A program made the position numbers and the translations under genes. DNA of 64,000 nt. Origin: Pseudoips prasinana (Eukaryota > Arthropoda > Insecta > Lepidoptera > Nolidae). Location of the stretch: NCBI GenBank assembly GCA_951640165.1, contig OX621240.1, positions 5,406,713 through 5,470,712 of the forward strand, given 5' to 3'. Under the pieces are notes generated by a model. That model saw only the letters and a program-made list of their open reading frames with translations. It did not search any database and was not told the origin of the DNA. Positions 21,052-32,189 of the stretch are shown here, in pieces (positions within the stretch are counted from its first letter, which is position 1; every line of letters starts with the position of its first letter).

Positions 21052-24000
21052 AAATAACAAGCTGCTTTTGCTGTGTGGTGACGGCCTAAGAATATCACCA
21101 CCCCCTCTCATCCCGTGGGGGGACGTAAAAGTCGTCCCGAGGGAATATATACCAGAGAACGGGCAGCAGCGTTCTCCTGAGTACCATATCCACCTTACTG
21201 CGATCGCCAACCCGTCTGCCAAGCGTGGCGATTATGGCAAATCCCCTCAAATGATGGACACAACCAAACCGCGGCCCCCAGTCCCCGGCAGCCCTGCTAT
21301 TCCCAGCCGTGGTAACAGCCGTGGTTACGGCAGGGCAGGGGGTGCTAAGAATCCCCGGCAGATTCCGCGTTACCAACACCGACGACCTCTGGCCCTGGCA
21401 ACATATAACACACGTACACTGCGGTCCGACGAGAAGATAACCGAACTGGAGGAAGAATTGAGCAGGGTACATTGGGATATTGTAGGATTATCTGAAGTCC
21501 GAAGAGAGGGGGAGGACTCGATAATACTGAAATCCGGAAACCTGCTCTATTACCGGGAGGGTGACCAAATATCCCAAGGTGGTGTCGGGTTCATAGTCCA
21601 CAAGTCCCTCGTGAACAACCTAGTGAAAATCGAGAGTGTGTCGACGAGGGTTGCGTACCTTATACTCAGAATCACCAAGCGGTATTCGTTGAAGGTTATA
21701 CAGGTATATGCACCCACTTCGACACACTCCGACGATGAAGTAGAGGTTATGTATGAGGACATATCCAGAGCCATACATACCTCTAACTCCTATTTCACTG
21801 TGGTCATGGGGGACTTTAACGCGAAGCTGGGCAAACGATTCGGTAATGAGCTGAGAGTGGGGCAATTTGGAACTGGAGACCGGAACCCCCGGGGCCAAAT
21901 GTTGGCCGACTTCATGGAGAAGGAGGGACTCTTTATGATGAATTCCTTCTTCAGGAAGCCGGATCACCGCAAATGGACCTGGGTGAGCCCCGATGGTAAA
22001 ACTAAAAATGAGATAGACTTTATCTTGTCGACGAGACGACAGATGTTCAATGATGTCTCAGTGATCAATGCGGTTAAAACCGGGAGCGATCACAGACTGG
22101 TCAGAGGCTCATTGAACCTGAATGTCAAACTCCAGAGGTCCCGACTGATAAAGTCTACGCTCCGACCTTTACCTATCCACGTCCAAAACCCCGAACCATT
22201 CCAGCTCGAACTGCAAAACCGTTTCGAATGCCTAGCAGACTGCGAGGAAGTGGACTCATACTATGACAGGCTCGTAGAAGCTGTCCATACGGCTGGGTCT
22301 AAGGTCTTCAAGGCCCGTCGTACAAACAGAACTAAAAAGATCTCTGACTTTACCCTGCAACTTATGGAAGATAGACGGAAAATGGTTCTGACATCCTCAG
22401 ATGATGCTACCAGATATCGGCAGCTCAACAGACAGATCTCAAAGTCTTTGACTCGCGACACGCGGCAATTTAATACAACTAGTATTAAAGAGGCTATCGA
22501 GCGGAACAAAGGCTCTAAAGTGTTCGCAAGAGCTCTGTCTGTTGGACAGAGCCAACTGACGAAGCTGAAGACTGAGGATGGTAGAATCGTCACGTCTAAA
22601 CCTGAGTTGCTGGGAGAGATCGAGAAGTTCTACGGACAGTTATATACGACAACACAGCCACCTGTCAAAAGTCATGCCTCAGATCCCAGAGCACGACTAA
22701 CCCGACATTACACCGAAGACATCCCGGACGTCAGCCTGTACGAGATTAGAATGGCTCTCAAACAACTCAAGAACAACAAGGCGCCTGGTGATGATGGAGT
22801 TACAGCAGAGCTTCTGAAGGCGGGTGGTACACCAATCCTACGGGCCCTTCAGAAGTTATTTAACTCCGTCATACTAGATGGTCAAACGCCACAAGCATGG
22901 CACAGAAGTGTGGTGGTGCTCTTCTTCAAAAAGGGCGACAAAACCCTATTGAAGAATTATAGACCCATCATACTGCTGAGCCATATTTACAAGTTGTTTT
23001 CGAGGGTCGTTACGAACCGTCTCGCGCGCAGGTTTGACGACTTCCAGCCTCCCGAACAAGCCGGTTTCCGAAAAGGCTTACCACATACATACGCTGCGGC
23101 AAGTTATACAGAAGACCGAAGATTATAACAAGCCACTGTGCTTAGCGTTTGTGGACTATGAGAAAGCCTTTGATTCTATCGAAACATGGGCTGTGCTGAG
23201 GTCTCTCATAAGGTGCCAAATTGACTACCGGTATATCGAGGTGATAAAGTGTTTGTATGAAAACGCCACTATGTCAGTGCGACTCCAGGACCAGATCTCG
23301 AAACCTATCCACTTGCAGCGAGGCGTGAGACAGGGAAATGTTATATCTCCGAAACTGTTCACCGCTGCATTGGAAGACGTCTTCAAGCTTCTGGACTGGA
23401 AAGGCTTTGGCATCAATGTCAATGGCGAGTACATCACTCACCTTCGATTTGCCGATGATATCGTAGTCATGGCTGAGACCATGGAAGACCTCGGTACAAT
23501 GCTCGATGACCTCAGCAGAGTCTCTCAACAAGTGGGTCTGAAAATGAACATGGATAAGACGAAAATCATGTCAAACGTCCATGTTGCACCCACTCAATTG
23601 AAAGTTGGTGACTCTGCACTCGAAGTTGTAGAGAACTATATTTACCTAGGACAGACCATCCAACTAGGTAGGTCCAACTTCGAGAAGGAGGTCAATCGTA
23701 GAATCCAACTCGGCTGGGCAGCGTTCGGGAAGCTACGTAACATCTTCTCGTCCAAAATACCGCAGTGTCTCAAGTCGAAAGTCTTCGACCAGTGTGTGTT
23801 GCCAGTGATGACATACGGAACAGAGACGTGGTCGCTCACTATGGGCCTTATTAGAAGGCTCAAGGTCACCCAAAGAGCAATGGAGAGGGCTATGCTCGGA
23901 GTTTCCCTGCGGGATCGCATCAGAAATGTCGAAATCCGCAGGCGAACCAAAGTCACCGACATAGCCCGAAGAATTGCCAAGTTGAAGTGGCAGTGGGCAG

Positions 24001-24252
24001 GGCACATAGCTCGTAGAGCCGACGGCCGTTGGGGCAGAAAGGTTCTCGAGTGGCGACCACGAACCGGAAGACGCAGCGTGGGCAGGCCCCCTACAAGATG
24101 GACCGATGATCTTGTGCGGGTCGCTGGAAAATGCTGGATGCGAATAGCACAAGACCGGCAATTGTGGAGATCTTTGGGGGAGGCCTTTGTCCAGCAGTGG
24201 ACGTCTTTCGGCTGATATGATGATGATGATGATGATGATGAAATAACAAGCT
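21052..24252 (+). mobile_element. Near full-length RTE-clade LINE with 12-bp target duplication
   Basis: AAATAACAAGCT occurs at 21052-21063 and 24241-24252, exactly flanking a 3177-bp element (21064-24240) that ends in a (GAT)n tail. The 5' leader (21064-21250) matches head fragments at 702-929, 33516-33632 and 47440-47665; the 3' end matches tails at 357, 28677, 39475 and 62041. The clean duplication and nearly intact coding sequence imply a fairly recent insertion into an older LINE 3' end. Confidence 0.95.
21251..24215 (+). pseudogene. RTE polyprotein: apurinic endonuclease + reverse transcriptase, single frame break
   Basis: Encodes the machinery that nicks target DNA and reverse-transcribes the element RNA. 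The frame opens upstream at 21068, but the first ATG pair is at 21251 (MMDTTKPRPP), which I take as the start. The endonuclease domain (about residues 45-285) shows TYNTRTL, GLSEVRR, VYAPTS, GDFNAKLG and GSDHRLV. The reverse transcriptase shows KAPGDDGV, AFVDYEKAFDSI, GVRQGNVISP and the catalytic RFADDIVV. The C-terminus has RAMLGVSLRDRIRN and GRPPTRWTDDL. The first frame ends at 23128 and the second covers 23034-24215. A small deletion just after GFRKG (about 23076) shifts the frame inside the reverse-transcriptase fingers. Length ~990 codons is normal for RTE. All catalytic motifs remain, so this copy is disabled by one lesion. Confidence 0.93.
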
Positions 24253-24309
24253 ACAATAAGTTAAGAAAAAATAATTTTAGAATAAAAAAAAACATTTTGT
24301 GGCAATAAT

Positions 24310-24356
24310 GATGTCAACAAAAAAGCGGGGGTCTCCACCGCTTTTTTGTTGACATC
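24310..24356. repeat. 19-bp perfect hairpin
   Basis: GATGTCAACAAAAAAGCGG (24310-24328) pairs with CCGCTTTTTTGTTGACATC (24338-24356); 9-nt loop. Confidence 0.9.
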
Positions 24357-24560
24357 CCATTATGCCGCCCGAAGCGCTTTGCTACCTCCTTCATCATACT
24401 CCCGGCACCTGGTAGTCCGATGAAAATAATAATAAATTATTTATTTCGTTAACAAAGGGCTTACAGATACACATTTGGAGAACACCTTTTAAGCAAAGGA
24501 TTGCTTGTTTTAGGAGTCTTCGCTCTTCCACTTATCGTTATTATTGTAATCGAGATGTAT
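24348..24560. mobile_element. LINE scraps, both orientations
   Basis: 24348-24420 is an inverted scrap of the LINE end at 20820-20884; 24425-24560 starts ATTTATTTCGTTAACAAAGG like a reversed LINE 3' end. Confidence 0.5.
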
Positions 24561-24782
24561 ACAAATGTAAGCATACAAGACTTGATTAAAAGGGTGAAAC
24601 TAACTAACTATATTATATTAATAGCTATAATATATACTTATTAATTTAAGGGACAAATGGATTATTAGATCTTAGGAAATCATCATAATATTAATGCATG
24701 GAGCAAACCCTTTTGCGAAATTTGCGCGGACGGAGGAGTATAAAATTTGAATAATTAAGTTCATCTTTCACGTTCGAAACAC

Positions 24783-25080
24783 TACACTGCGCTCCAGAAC
24801 ACAAATTATTGACGTAGCTCAAAAGGCTGCTCAGCTTAAATGGGACTGGGCAGGACATGTCTGTCGCATGCCGGACGAGCTGTGGGCACGCAAAGCTCAT
24901 GATTGGTACCCTGAAACAGTGACACGGGGTCGCGGCAGACCACGAAGGAGATGGCGGGACGAACTGGATGTCTTCCTTGAGAATTGGAAAGAGATGGCAC
25001 ACAGTCGTGAACGTTGGAAAGAATGGAGGGAGGCCTTTGCCCAGCAGTGGGACAATACAGGCTAATAAAAAAAAAAAACA
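24783..25080 (+). pseudogene. Second RTE-type family: C-terminal fragment with poly(A)
   Basis: Reads QLKWDWAGHVCRMPDELWA, then GRGRPRRRWRDELD, WKEMAHSRERWKEWREAF and AQQWDN before a stop and an A-rich tail. This is the same C-terminal layout as the 21-kb RTE (KWQWAGHIARR, GRPPTRWTDDL, EAFVQQW) but clearly diverged and with poly(A) instead of GAT repeats. 5'-truncated dead copy. Confidence 0.75.
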
Positions 25081-25329
25081 AAAAAAAAATAGTTCATCTG
25101 GAGAAGAAGTGCAGAAAGGTTATATTTTTGTATAATAGGTATGAGAAGGAAATAATGATGAGACATAAAATTGGCGTACATAAAATTTTCACTTAGGAAA
25201 CGGATTATTTTGTAATATAAAAGGAAGAGTTTTAGTTAAATACAACTCTTACAATTATTTACAAAAGACTTAACATCTAGCTGAAATACAACACTGTACA
25301 ATATTGGTTTAACTTAGTTTGTTACTACA

Positions 25330-25565
25330 TATATGAGTATGGGCAGTGGTTACCCTAGTGTCAGAGTTGTTCAAGCCGCCCAGTAGGCCTCTGACATGGC
25401 TTAACGACTGTTGTCTAGTGACTTCAACCGGACCGACAGCTTAACGTGCCCTTCGAAGCACGGAGACGCTTAGAAATTAAAAAACTTTGGTGGTCACCCA
25501 TCTATGGACTGACCGCGAGCAGAGTTACTTAACCTTGCTGAACGCTTACGGACCGGTGAGAGCAT
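25330..25565 (-). mobile_element. 5S-rRNA-derived SINE
   Basis: The reverse complement contains AAGGTTAAGTAACTCTGCTC and GCGGTCAGTCCATAGATGGG TGACC, matching the 5S rRNA internal promoter (A box GTTAAGCAAC..., C box GGTCAGTACTTGGATGGGTGACC as I recall it for insects). The distal part GTCGGTCCGGTTGAAGTC and CCATGTCAGAGGCCTACTGG is shared by all copies. Confidence 0.8.
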
Positions 25566-25615
25566 CATCATCATAAATATGAGTATTATTAAAATTATAT
25601 TTTCTGGGATTTCAG

Positions 25616-25834
25616 GACAAGACCTCTCAAACCAATGTCCCATCACGTAATGAAGTGATTCTCAATACAAAATGGGCAGCGGGCTCAGTAGCGCCGCCAG
25701 CAGGAAGGGTACCAGCCGGAAGGATCGAGAACCTCCTAATCATGCGGAATCCTCGAGGGTGCTGTTCCTCCTCTACTTGATTCATAGGACCTGGAATGTA
25801 GTGGTGGACCATGTGGATTCAAAGAGTGCAAGGT
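25616..25834 (+). other. Exon-like segment, uncertain
   Basis: Bounded by a good acceptor (TTTTCTGGGATTTCAG, ends 25615) and donor (GCAAG|GTATGA, 25834/25835), GC-rich (~53% by eye), length 219. One frame is open for 55 codons (KWAAGSVAPPAGRVPAGRIE) and then stops; another opens from 25672. No frame is open throughout, so it is a non-coding exon, a pseudo-exon or repeat-derived. No family recognised. Confidence 0.3.
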
Positions 25835-25899
25835 ATGATAAAGGTTTTCTTGCTTTGCCGTTTTTTTTTCAATCAATGTCCTTTCTTTATTATCCTACT

Positions 25900-26015
25900 T
25901 CCGTTTGTATAGAAAACACGCACAGTCCAACACACAGAACATACTTCTGCATGAACTCGTGGAGGCATATTTTGTGTGTTGGACTGTACGGGGCAGTGTG
26001 CCAATCGCCTTATAG
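25900..26015. repeat. Hairpin ending in the GCAGTGTGNNAATCGCCT terminal motif
   Basis: AGTCCAACACACA (about 25926) pairs with TGTGTGTTGGACT (about 25974). The right end GGCAGTGTGCCAATCGCCT matches the right end of the GC-rich element at 42724-43174, so this is probably a shorter relative. Confidence 0.55.
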
Positions 26016-26157
26016 TCATAGTCCACAGAAGGAACTGCTGCTGCTGTGGTGTTTTTTTGTGGACACCAAATCGAGAAGACTTCTGTGAAGAAACCTGTGA
26101 CCAAACAATCTACATGACCATATTTTATGTATCATATTTTCTAATAAGTCTCTCAAA

Positions 26158-26328
26158 TAATTCCAGATGGCGTGGATCGCACGCGGCTCACACAGTTCCA
26201 AGCTCAGGCGAAGGCCTTGCTGCAAGATTCGACTCCGTCAGCCTGGCAGACTCCGAACTTGGCTCCTGCTATACCAGTTGCAGCTGCAGTTACTGCCGTC
26301 TTCGGGAATGCGCCCATGATTGTGTCAG
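26158..26328 (+). CDS. Candidate internal coding exon of an unknown host gene
   Basis: A 171-nt GC-rich block lies between an acceptor (CTCAAATAATTCCAG, ends 26157) and a consensus donor (TCAG|GTAAGC, 26328/26329). In the frame entered at phase 1 it is fully open and protein-like: GVDRTRLTQFQAQAKALLQD, then TPSAWQTPNLAPAIPVAAAV, TAVFGNAPMIVS. The two other frames are arginine/leucine or serine/cysteine-rich and less plausible, though one starts with ATG at the exon edge. No domain is recognised and no partner exon in phase was found within the window. Confidence 0.4.
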
Positions 26329-26436
26329 GTAAGCACTAGCAAAGAATAGTCCTAGTGCGGTCACAAATTGACATTCTGGCATCATTTTGTCAAGTGTACT
26401 AATAAATAATTTTCTTCCATTTTATTGGATAAACGG

Positions 26437-26660
26437 TACGGAATAATGTCTCCAGACCGAATTTCCAGTCGCAATGGAAACTACCCATGTGCGTAGGACA
26501 TATTATAGAGCATAAGTGTATGCGCAAACATAGGAGCACTTTCTATTACATCACTCTCATGTTTCGATGGGGCGACTAGCGACACAATTAGAAAGAGGTA
26601 AGGTACAGGACCGGAAATTAAGTGCTCTCCGAGGCACGGGGTCTGTGTCAGACTTCAGGC
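26437..26660 (-). mobile_element. SINE 'D' fragment
   Basis: Shares GGGGCGACTAGCGACACAAT, ATGGAAACTACCCATGTGCG-like sequence and GTCAGACTTCAGGCTGATAC with 56093-56472 and 57310-57480. Confidence 0.6.
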
Positions 26661-27087
26661 TGATACTGAGAAATTTCTGTTTTACGGAAAAATTCCATAA
26701 TCACGCGTTACAGCGTAGAGCGGAATGCACATGCAGCCGGATACGCATGTTTTCATATACATTTAACTAAAAAAACACACATAGGTATATTACTTGCTAT
26801 CTATTTTCTATTATTTTTAAGCCCTTACTGGGATTAAAAGCATCGTAAAAAGAATCTGAAACAAAGAAAACCACTTCAGCCATTATATAAACCTGGTAAC
26901 ATTTGAAAACTAAAAACCTCCATTCTCTGCATAGCTCTATTTATTTGTAAAAACTCATGCATAGCCCAGTTTAAACAGTACAACCAATCTAATGTAGTAA
27001 TACTAAAATAGTGTTACATGCTAAAAGTTTTGGTACCAGATAAGTATTTCATCTGTATAGTCAGATACTATAAAATTATCAAACGAC
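26661..27087. other. AT-rich, no feature
   Basis: Nothing recognised. Confidence 0.4.
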
Positions 27088-27325
27088 TACCTGTGCCCCG
27101 CGGTTTTACTCGCGTTAAGCATCTTTCTACACGGTTGCAAACCAACGTCCCAACAGAGGTCACCCTGGTGGTTTCCATCAATCTAGGCTGCAGTTTTGCT
27201 TTAAACTTAAAAATGATAGCCTATGTGTTAATCCAGGGTTTCAGCTAATTCCATACCAATTTTTATTAAAATCGCACCAGCCATTTAAGCCGTGAAGAAG
27301 CGACAAACATACACATTCACAAACT
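27088..27325 (-). mobile_element. Helitron-like non-autonomous repeat
   Basis: The reversed consensus runs from GTGCCCCGCGGTTTTACTCG through CCTATGTGTTAATCCAGGG and AAAATCGCACCAGCC to ACATACACATTCACAAAC. Same layout as 30519-30690 and 36205-36382. Confidence 0.6.
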
Positions 27326-27674
27326 AAACTGATTAATCTAGCTGATCTCTCTCCTCTATGTCATTTGAGCTATTACATAATGACCATCCGTACTACGCTG
27401 TTAGGAAATCCTTTGTTTTTATTTTTGGGACCACTCGCCTGGTAAAGTTTGGGCGTGCGGGTTAGATCAGTTTGGATCGAGTCTAATATGGGAACCTATT
27501 TTGTACAGTGCTGTCGTTTCAGTAAGGTCAAAAGCTTTATTTGATTTTCTAAGTAAGAGTAGTATTTAACTACAAATCAATAATCTTACTTTAGTATTAC
27601 AAAAGTTCGTTTCTTAAGCGAAACTTGATTGCACGCTGATTGCACACGAAAATAGTAATCTCAAAATATGTGTG
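27326..27674. other. No feature
   Basis: Nothing recognised. Confidence 0.4.
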
Positions 27675-27705
27675 TCGGGGTTTTACCCGCATTAAACTTT
27701 ATATG

Positions 27706-27925
27706 GGATGGGACAACCGTAAGAGGAAGACCTCGTAGAACATTCTCTGACCGAATCGGACCGTTCTCAAGAAAGGCCAGGGTCAGAAGTACCCTAAACC
27801 GGCGAGCATGTATGAAGAATATAATGACAGTAAACGAGGCAAAAGAGGTGTGCAAATATCGTGACAAATGGAAATCCGTTGTCTTTGCCTTCCCCTCTAG
27901 GAAACTGGCGTGAGTCTATGTATGT
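27706..27925 (+). pseudogene. Third RTE-like family: C-terminal fragment
   Basis: Reads [40 protein letters not shown] and [12 protein letters not shown] before the stop, then CTATGTATGTGTGAATG. Matches 51735-52137 (minus) and 47945-48085, with small substitutions. Only the last ~65 codons are left. Confidence 0.7.
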
Positions 27926-28584
27926 GTGAATGTAAACTTTATAAATTATAGCCTATGTGTTATACGGATAAATAAACTTTTTTTTTTCGAAAAAGTTCCA
28001 TGGTTTCTGCTATAAAAGTAAAAAACATCCATACAGCACTACTTACAAATTTTTCGCAGTTATAATATATACAGAATATTAGCGGCAATTAAGGTTCATG
28101 ACGCATTGCTATTTATTTAAAAGTGGGTTTACTTTGTAAATAAATTTGTTTCTGGCACTCGCCAGCCGCTACCACGCCATGCTAGCCTCCCTCGCTCAGC
28201 TCGTGCATTGTGTGATCGTAGTTATAACGTAGCCTACTTTTCTAGTAGCGAAATAGATTTTCAGTTACGTCCGAGTAATATTGACGTGCAATCTGTGAAT
28301 ATAAATTAAGGGATGATAAGTTCTTTGATATGTATTATAAATATTCCAAATTGTGACAGCACAGTTCTAGCTGAATATTTATTATTTACTGGAGTGTATC
28401 ATGTAAGGTAATTTAATTTTTAAGGTAATTTGCCAGTCAATTTAGAACTCAATGAGTGGCCACAAATAGAGATCCAAATCGCTAAGCTCTACCTCAATTT
28501 TATTTCGGTATTATATAGATTTTATTAAAAAAAAATAAAACCTACTTAACATACCCTAATTCAAAACTTGAAAATCATAACAGT
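27926..28584. other. Unclassified
   Basis: A GC-richer patch at 28150-28215 (CGCCAGCCGCTACCACGCCA) has no convincing frame; otherwise AT-rich. Confidence 0.4.
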
Positions 28585-28660
28585 AATCGTCCGGTGGGGT
28601 TAGAACCAGCACCCTCTACCTATTCAGGGTAGATGTTCTGCTATCAAGCTGTGTCTGCTA
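28585..28660 (-). mobile_element. tRNA-like SINE head
   Basis: The reverse complement contains GAGGGTGCTGGTTCTAACCC (B box). The body is absent. Confidence 0.4.
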
Positions 28661-28664
28661 TCGA

Positions 28665-28766
28665 GCGATAGATATCATCATCATCATTTCAGTTGAAATA
28701 CGCCCACAGCTGGACAATAGGCCTCCCCCAAACATTTCCATAACTGCCGTCCTTGCGATAGATATC
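28665..28766 (-). mobile_element. 78-bp RTE tail with 12-bp target duplication
   Basis: GCGATAGATATC at 28665-28676 and 28755-28766 flank a reversed RTE tail (ATCATCATCATTTCAG, then GGCCTCCCCCAAA). Extreme 5' truncation. Confidence 0.8.
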
Positions 28767-29615
28767 GCTAGATTAAATTTATGATACCTTTGCTAACATC
28801 CTTGCGGAGGATGTAGGTGCCATCTATTGGCTTAGTTTCTAGAATGCCGCCGGACGGTAAAATTTATGATTTCCCATCTGTACATACCATAATAGTTATT
28901 TGTTATACAAGAGTGCAAAGTTGCTTTATAACCGCGTGCTCAATTTTGATAACCGAGCAAGCGAATTTGTTTCTTGCGAATTTGTTTAGGATTCTAAATG
29001 TTAGAATCCTGAGCATTACCGAGGAAATCAAAAGAGCACAAAGTGGAAAGTAACTTTTCATCACACCTCAGCGAGGAAATGAGAAAATGCGAAAAAAAAT
29101 CTTAGTCTAAGTATATACTTTTATTTCAGTTTAGGTATTAATTACTATAATATTATTATATGTAAGTATACCAGGACAATCTTTAAATTAAAAAAATAAT
29201 ACTTAAGTATAATTCAGAAAAACTTTAAGTAACGTGCTACAGTTTGAGTGTAGGTAATAGAACAGTAATATTACGCAAACAAATTAAAAAAGTACACCAA
29301 GAAGGTTTCGAGTCTTAGTTTTAAATAAATTTAAAAAGTTGTATGATAAATTCAGCACCATAGAGGTAGAAGCAAATAGGTTTAATGATATTTTGCATTC
29401 ACAAACTTAGTGCACACGATGTTCTAAATTCAAATTTAATTTAATTTCTAGAGGATAAAACCGATTTTTCCATTCAGATATCGAAGAGAGAAAATACTCT
29501 TTCCGAGATAGGGTGATGTAAAAGTATTTAATGTTGTCTATAAATGGCTTATAATGATCATATGATGAAAGATAATATTTTTCTGTTCATTCAGTGAAGA
29601 TTTTTGGACCGTGTT
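28767..29615. other. AT-rich, no feature
   Basis: Nothing recognised; the short ORF at 28817-29053 has no features. Confidence 0.4.
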
Positions 29616-29693
29616 ACAGAAATTTTCTTTATAGGATATACTTACTTACTACCGTTGTAGTAAGTAAGTATATCCTATAAAGAAAATTTCTGT
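29616..29693. repeat. Perfect 36-bp hairpin, 6-nt loop
   Basis: Bases 29616-29651 and 29658-29693 are exact reverse complements around CCGTTG. Size and loop resemble a young foldback. Confidence 0.95.
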
Positions 29694-30064
29694 CTATTCC
29701 TACATACTTCATAACCGATTCATTTTTGGGTGATAGGACGTTCAACCTCCTGTAAAGTATTACTAGCAATTTAATAAAAAAATAATGCGAGGCAGTCTTG
29801 AGGACTGCCGATCGAAGTGAAAACTATTATTTACACTTCTTATCTAAACAATTTACAGTATAATAGCTGACATCTCACATTGCGACTTATACTCTTGGGA
29901 TTGAGTTGAGGTATGTACACATATACACAGTATACATATACCTAGCTCATGGGTTCAGTAACAATGACGCGAGTTCCATGATTTTTGTTTACAGTTTTCA
30001 CTTGAAAAATTTGGTATAAATAGTAAATAAACCCAGAGCCCAATTTCTTTCAAATGCGAAATAT
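29694..30064. other. No feature
   Basis: Nothing recognised. Confidence 0.4.
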
Positions 30065-30135
30065 ACTGGGTGGGGATCAAATCCACGACCCATAACTTGA
30101 CATTTAGGATCTCTCACAACTACAGCAACAGCCAG
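30065..30135 (-). mobile_element. tRNA-like SINE head
   Basis: The reverse complement holds GGGTCGTGGATTTGATCCCC (B box). Confidence 0.5.
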
Positions 30136-30518
30136 TCACAGGTATATTAGATTAACAACTATGAACCCACTAGTAATCAATCTTATAGTTGAATGTGTAC
30201 GTAACCCAGTTCGCAATCAGACCACACCTCGAAACCAACTCACTAAACAATTAAACTCTCCACTGATAGGGGCAGCTTAAAGAAATACTGGCTATTCGCA
30301 AATACATCACCGCGCTTTCATTGATCTTATTGAGTAAATAGTTCCTAGTTTCTGTAGTTACTACTTTATTTTTAAACCATAAATCACAAAGTAGGTGTTA
30401 TGTGTTTGTAGCGTAAGTCTTAATCCAAATGGACCGGACTGTTGATCTAATGGTAAAAACAAACACAACAATTTGAATTATATTGATTATAAAAAAAATT
30501 GGAGATTATTATACAGTA
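30136..30518. other. No feature
   Basis: Nothing recognised. Confidence 0.4.
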
Positions 30519-30690
30519 GCTGTGCCCTGCGGTTTTACCTATGTTAAACTTAATCATTTATAGCCTATGTGTTAATCCAGGATGTCAGCTAACTCTCCAC
30601 AAAATTTTATTAAAATCGCTCCAGCTGTTCAGAAGTGAAGAAGCAACAAACATACACAGTACACACATTCGCCTTTATAATATTAGTGTG
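30519..30690 (-). mobile_element. Helitron-like non-autonomous repeat
   Basis: AGCTGTGCCCTGCGGTTTTA to CTTTATAATATTAGTGTGA, the reverse of the TAATATTAT...GCTAGT layout. Confidence 0.65.
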
Positions 30691-30851
30691 ATAAATTCCT
30701 GATTATATGCAACCTATGATAATCGCTGATAATGTAGCTTTCTAGTCGTTTTTAAGTTTTTTCATTATAAACAAACAAATATACAAAAGTTCAAATCCTT
30801 TCTCGTTATAATATTATAGTATAAATATATATTGTTTCATTTAAACATATT

Positions 30852-31061
30852 TTAAAAATGGGACCGCGCATTGGGCGCTGAAGTTTTCGAGGTATATTCT
30901 TTGACCTTAGGTTGAAATTGAAGCAGAGAGTAATTAGCAATAAAACTGAACTCGCGAACCAAATAAACAGCAGATTCGCAGCTGCAAATAATTGCCTCCT
31001 CTCCAACATACAATGACAAAGAAACGTGGCTAATAAAGCACTTTCCTTCACATTCAAACAA
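30852..31061 (-). CDS. ORF of ~69 aa, unknown
   Basis: The minus-strand frame starting MFECEGKCFISHVSLSLYVG and continuing EEAIICSCESAVYLVREFSF has protein-like composition. An overlapping frame on the same strand is also open (88 aa), so neither is clearly coding. No family recognised and no splice or promoter context. Confidence 0.15.
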   Translation of the reverse strand: MFECEGKCFISHVSLSLYVGEEAIICSCESAVYLVREFSFIANYSLLQFQPKVKEYTSKTSAPNARSHF

Positions 31062-31224
31062 GAATAAAACACTTACCTAATACCTCAAATAAAAGATCTT
31101 AAACTTCAAAGCACGAAATATTTTCTGTAATCCTAACAAAGGCGCCTTCAAAGAGATTCTTAGGAGCCCCTCAAACAAATGTTATGAAATATACACAGTG
31201 TAACAAATTAGTAGTAATGTTGAC

Positions 31225-31400
31225 TTGAAATTGAAAAATAAAATAAAATACACTTTATTGTACACAAAAAAAGGACATTTTACAATGAAACATTGATTGT
31301 AATGTACAATGGGCGGTCTTATCGCATAAAGCGATTTCTTCCAGACCACTTTTGGATGGATAGGAATTAAAAGTGTAAAAATACCGGGAACGGGACGGTG
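31225..31400 (-). mobile_element. LINE 3' untranslated end
   Basis: AAATACACTTTATTGTACAC at the left is the reversed polyadenylation region; GGTCTTATCGCATAAAGCGA and TTCTTCCAGACCACTTTT follow, a pattern I associate with lepidopteran Jockey/CR1-type LINE ends. Confidence 0.55.
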
Positions 31401-31679
31401 CAAGAAAGTGTGGTACAAAAATATTAATTAAACTAAATTTAAAAAAAATAAGGGACTTGGCCCTAATCAGATTGGTTCTTTACGGATGTAATCCACGCAC
31501 TCAAACTGCAGATGGGAACACGCACCCGTAATCCAAGGACGTTAAAGGTCGAGCCAAATTTAGATTACACCTTCAGTCTAGATGGATGGCGACAACCAAG
31601 GTCACCCCTGTTGGGTTGCATCCGTCTAGAATAGGGTTTATTGATACGCGAGTATTCGCTTTATTCAAACGTTACTTAC
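31401..31679. other. No feature
   Basis: Nothing recognised. Confidence 0.4.
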
Positions 31680-31830
31680 TTACTTATCGTATGGGCAGTA
31701 GTTACCCTAGTCTCAGAGTTGTTCAGGCCACAGAAAAGAAACCACTTTGATAGTAACCCATCTTTGGACTCACCGCAAACCTAGTTGGTTAACCTCCTCG
31801 ATGACTTACGGACATCTAGCTATGAGCGCC
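31680..31830 (-). mobile_element. 5S-derived SINE, internally deleted
   Basis: Retains the TATGGGCAGTAGTTACCCTA end and the reversed 5S block (GTAACCCATCTTTGGACTCA); the middle is missing. Confidence 0.7.
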
Positions 31831-32189
31831 TCATTCAAACTGTAATTTTTATGTTTATTGAAATGCTGTACGTGACTTAGGTCCTTTAATTAATTTGATG
31901 TACAATTATTGATTATAACTATGTATTATTGCTACACGCTGTTTACAAAGTAGCCACTCGCGTGCTTTTAAAAATCTCTTCCGTTTATGAAAAAGAATAG
32001 GTATGTATATTGTAGGAAGTGTAACTTTTAGGTTTTTGGTGGAATAATCTTAATGCGATGTAATTTGATTGGGGTAAAAAAATCTTTAATTGTCTTATTA
32101 CCTAGCGCTAATATTTCTTACATAACAATACTGTGTTTGGTTCTTTTACAGCTCTTGTGTAGCTATGAATGTCTTCCATAGCACTACTT
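31831..32189. other. No feature
   Basis: AT-rich; nothing recognised. Confidence 0.4.

Noticed and set aside
21095..24161. Minus-strand ORFs of 70-142 aa under the RTE
   Set aside because: Shadows of the plus-strand polyprotein; no independent motifs.
24310..24356. Rho-independent terminator
   Set aside because: Eukaryotic context with no bacterial gene; treated only as a hairpin.
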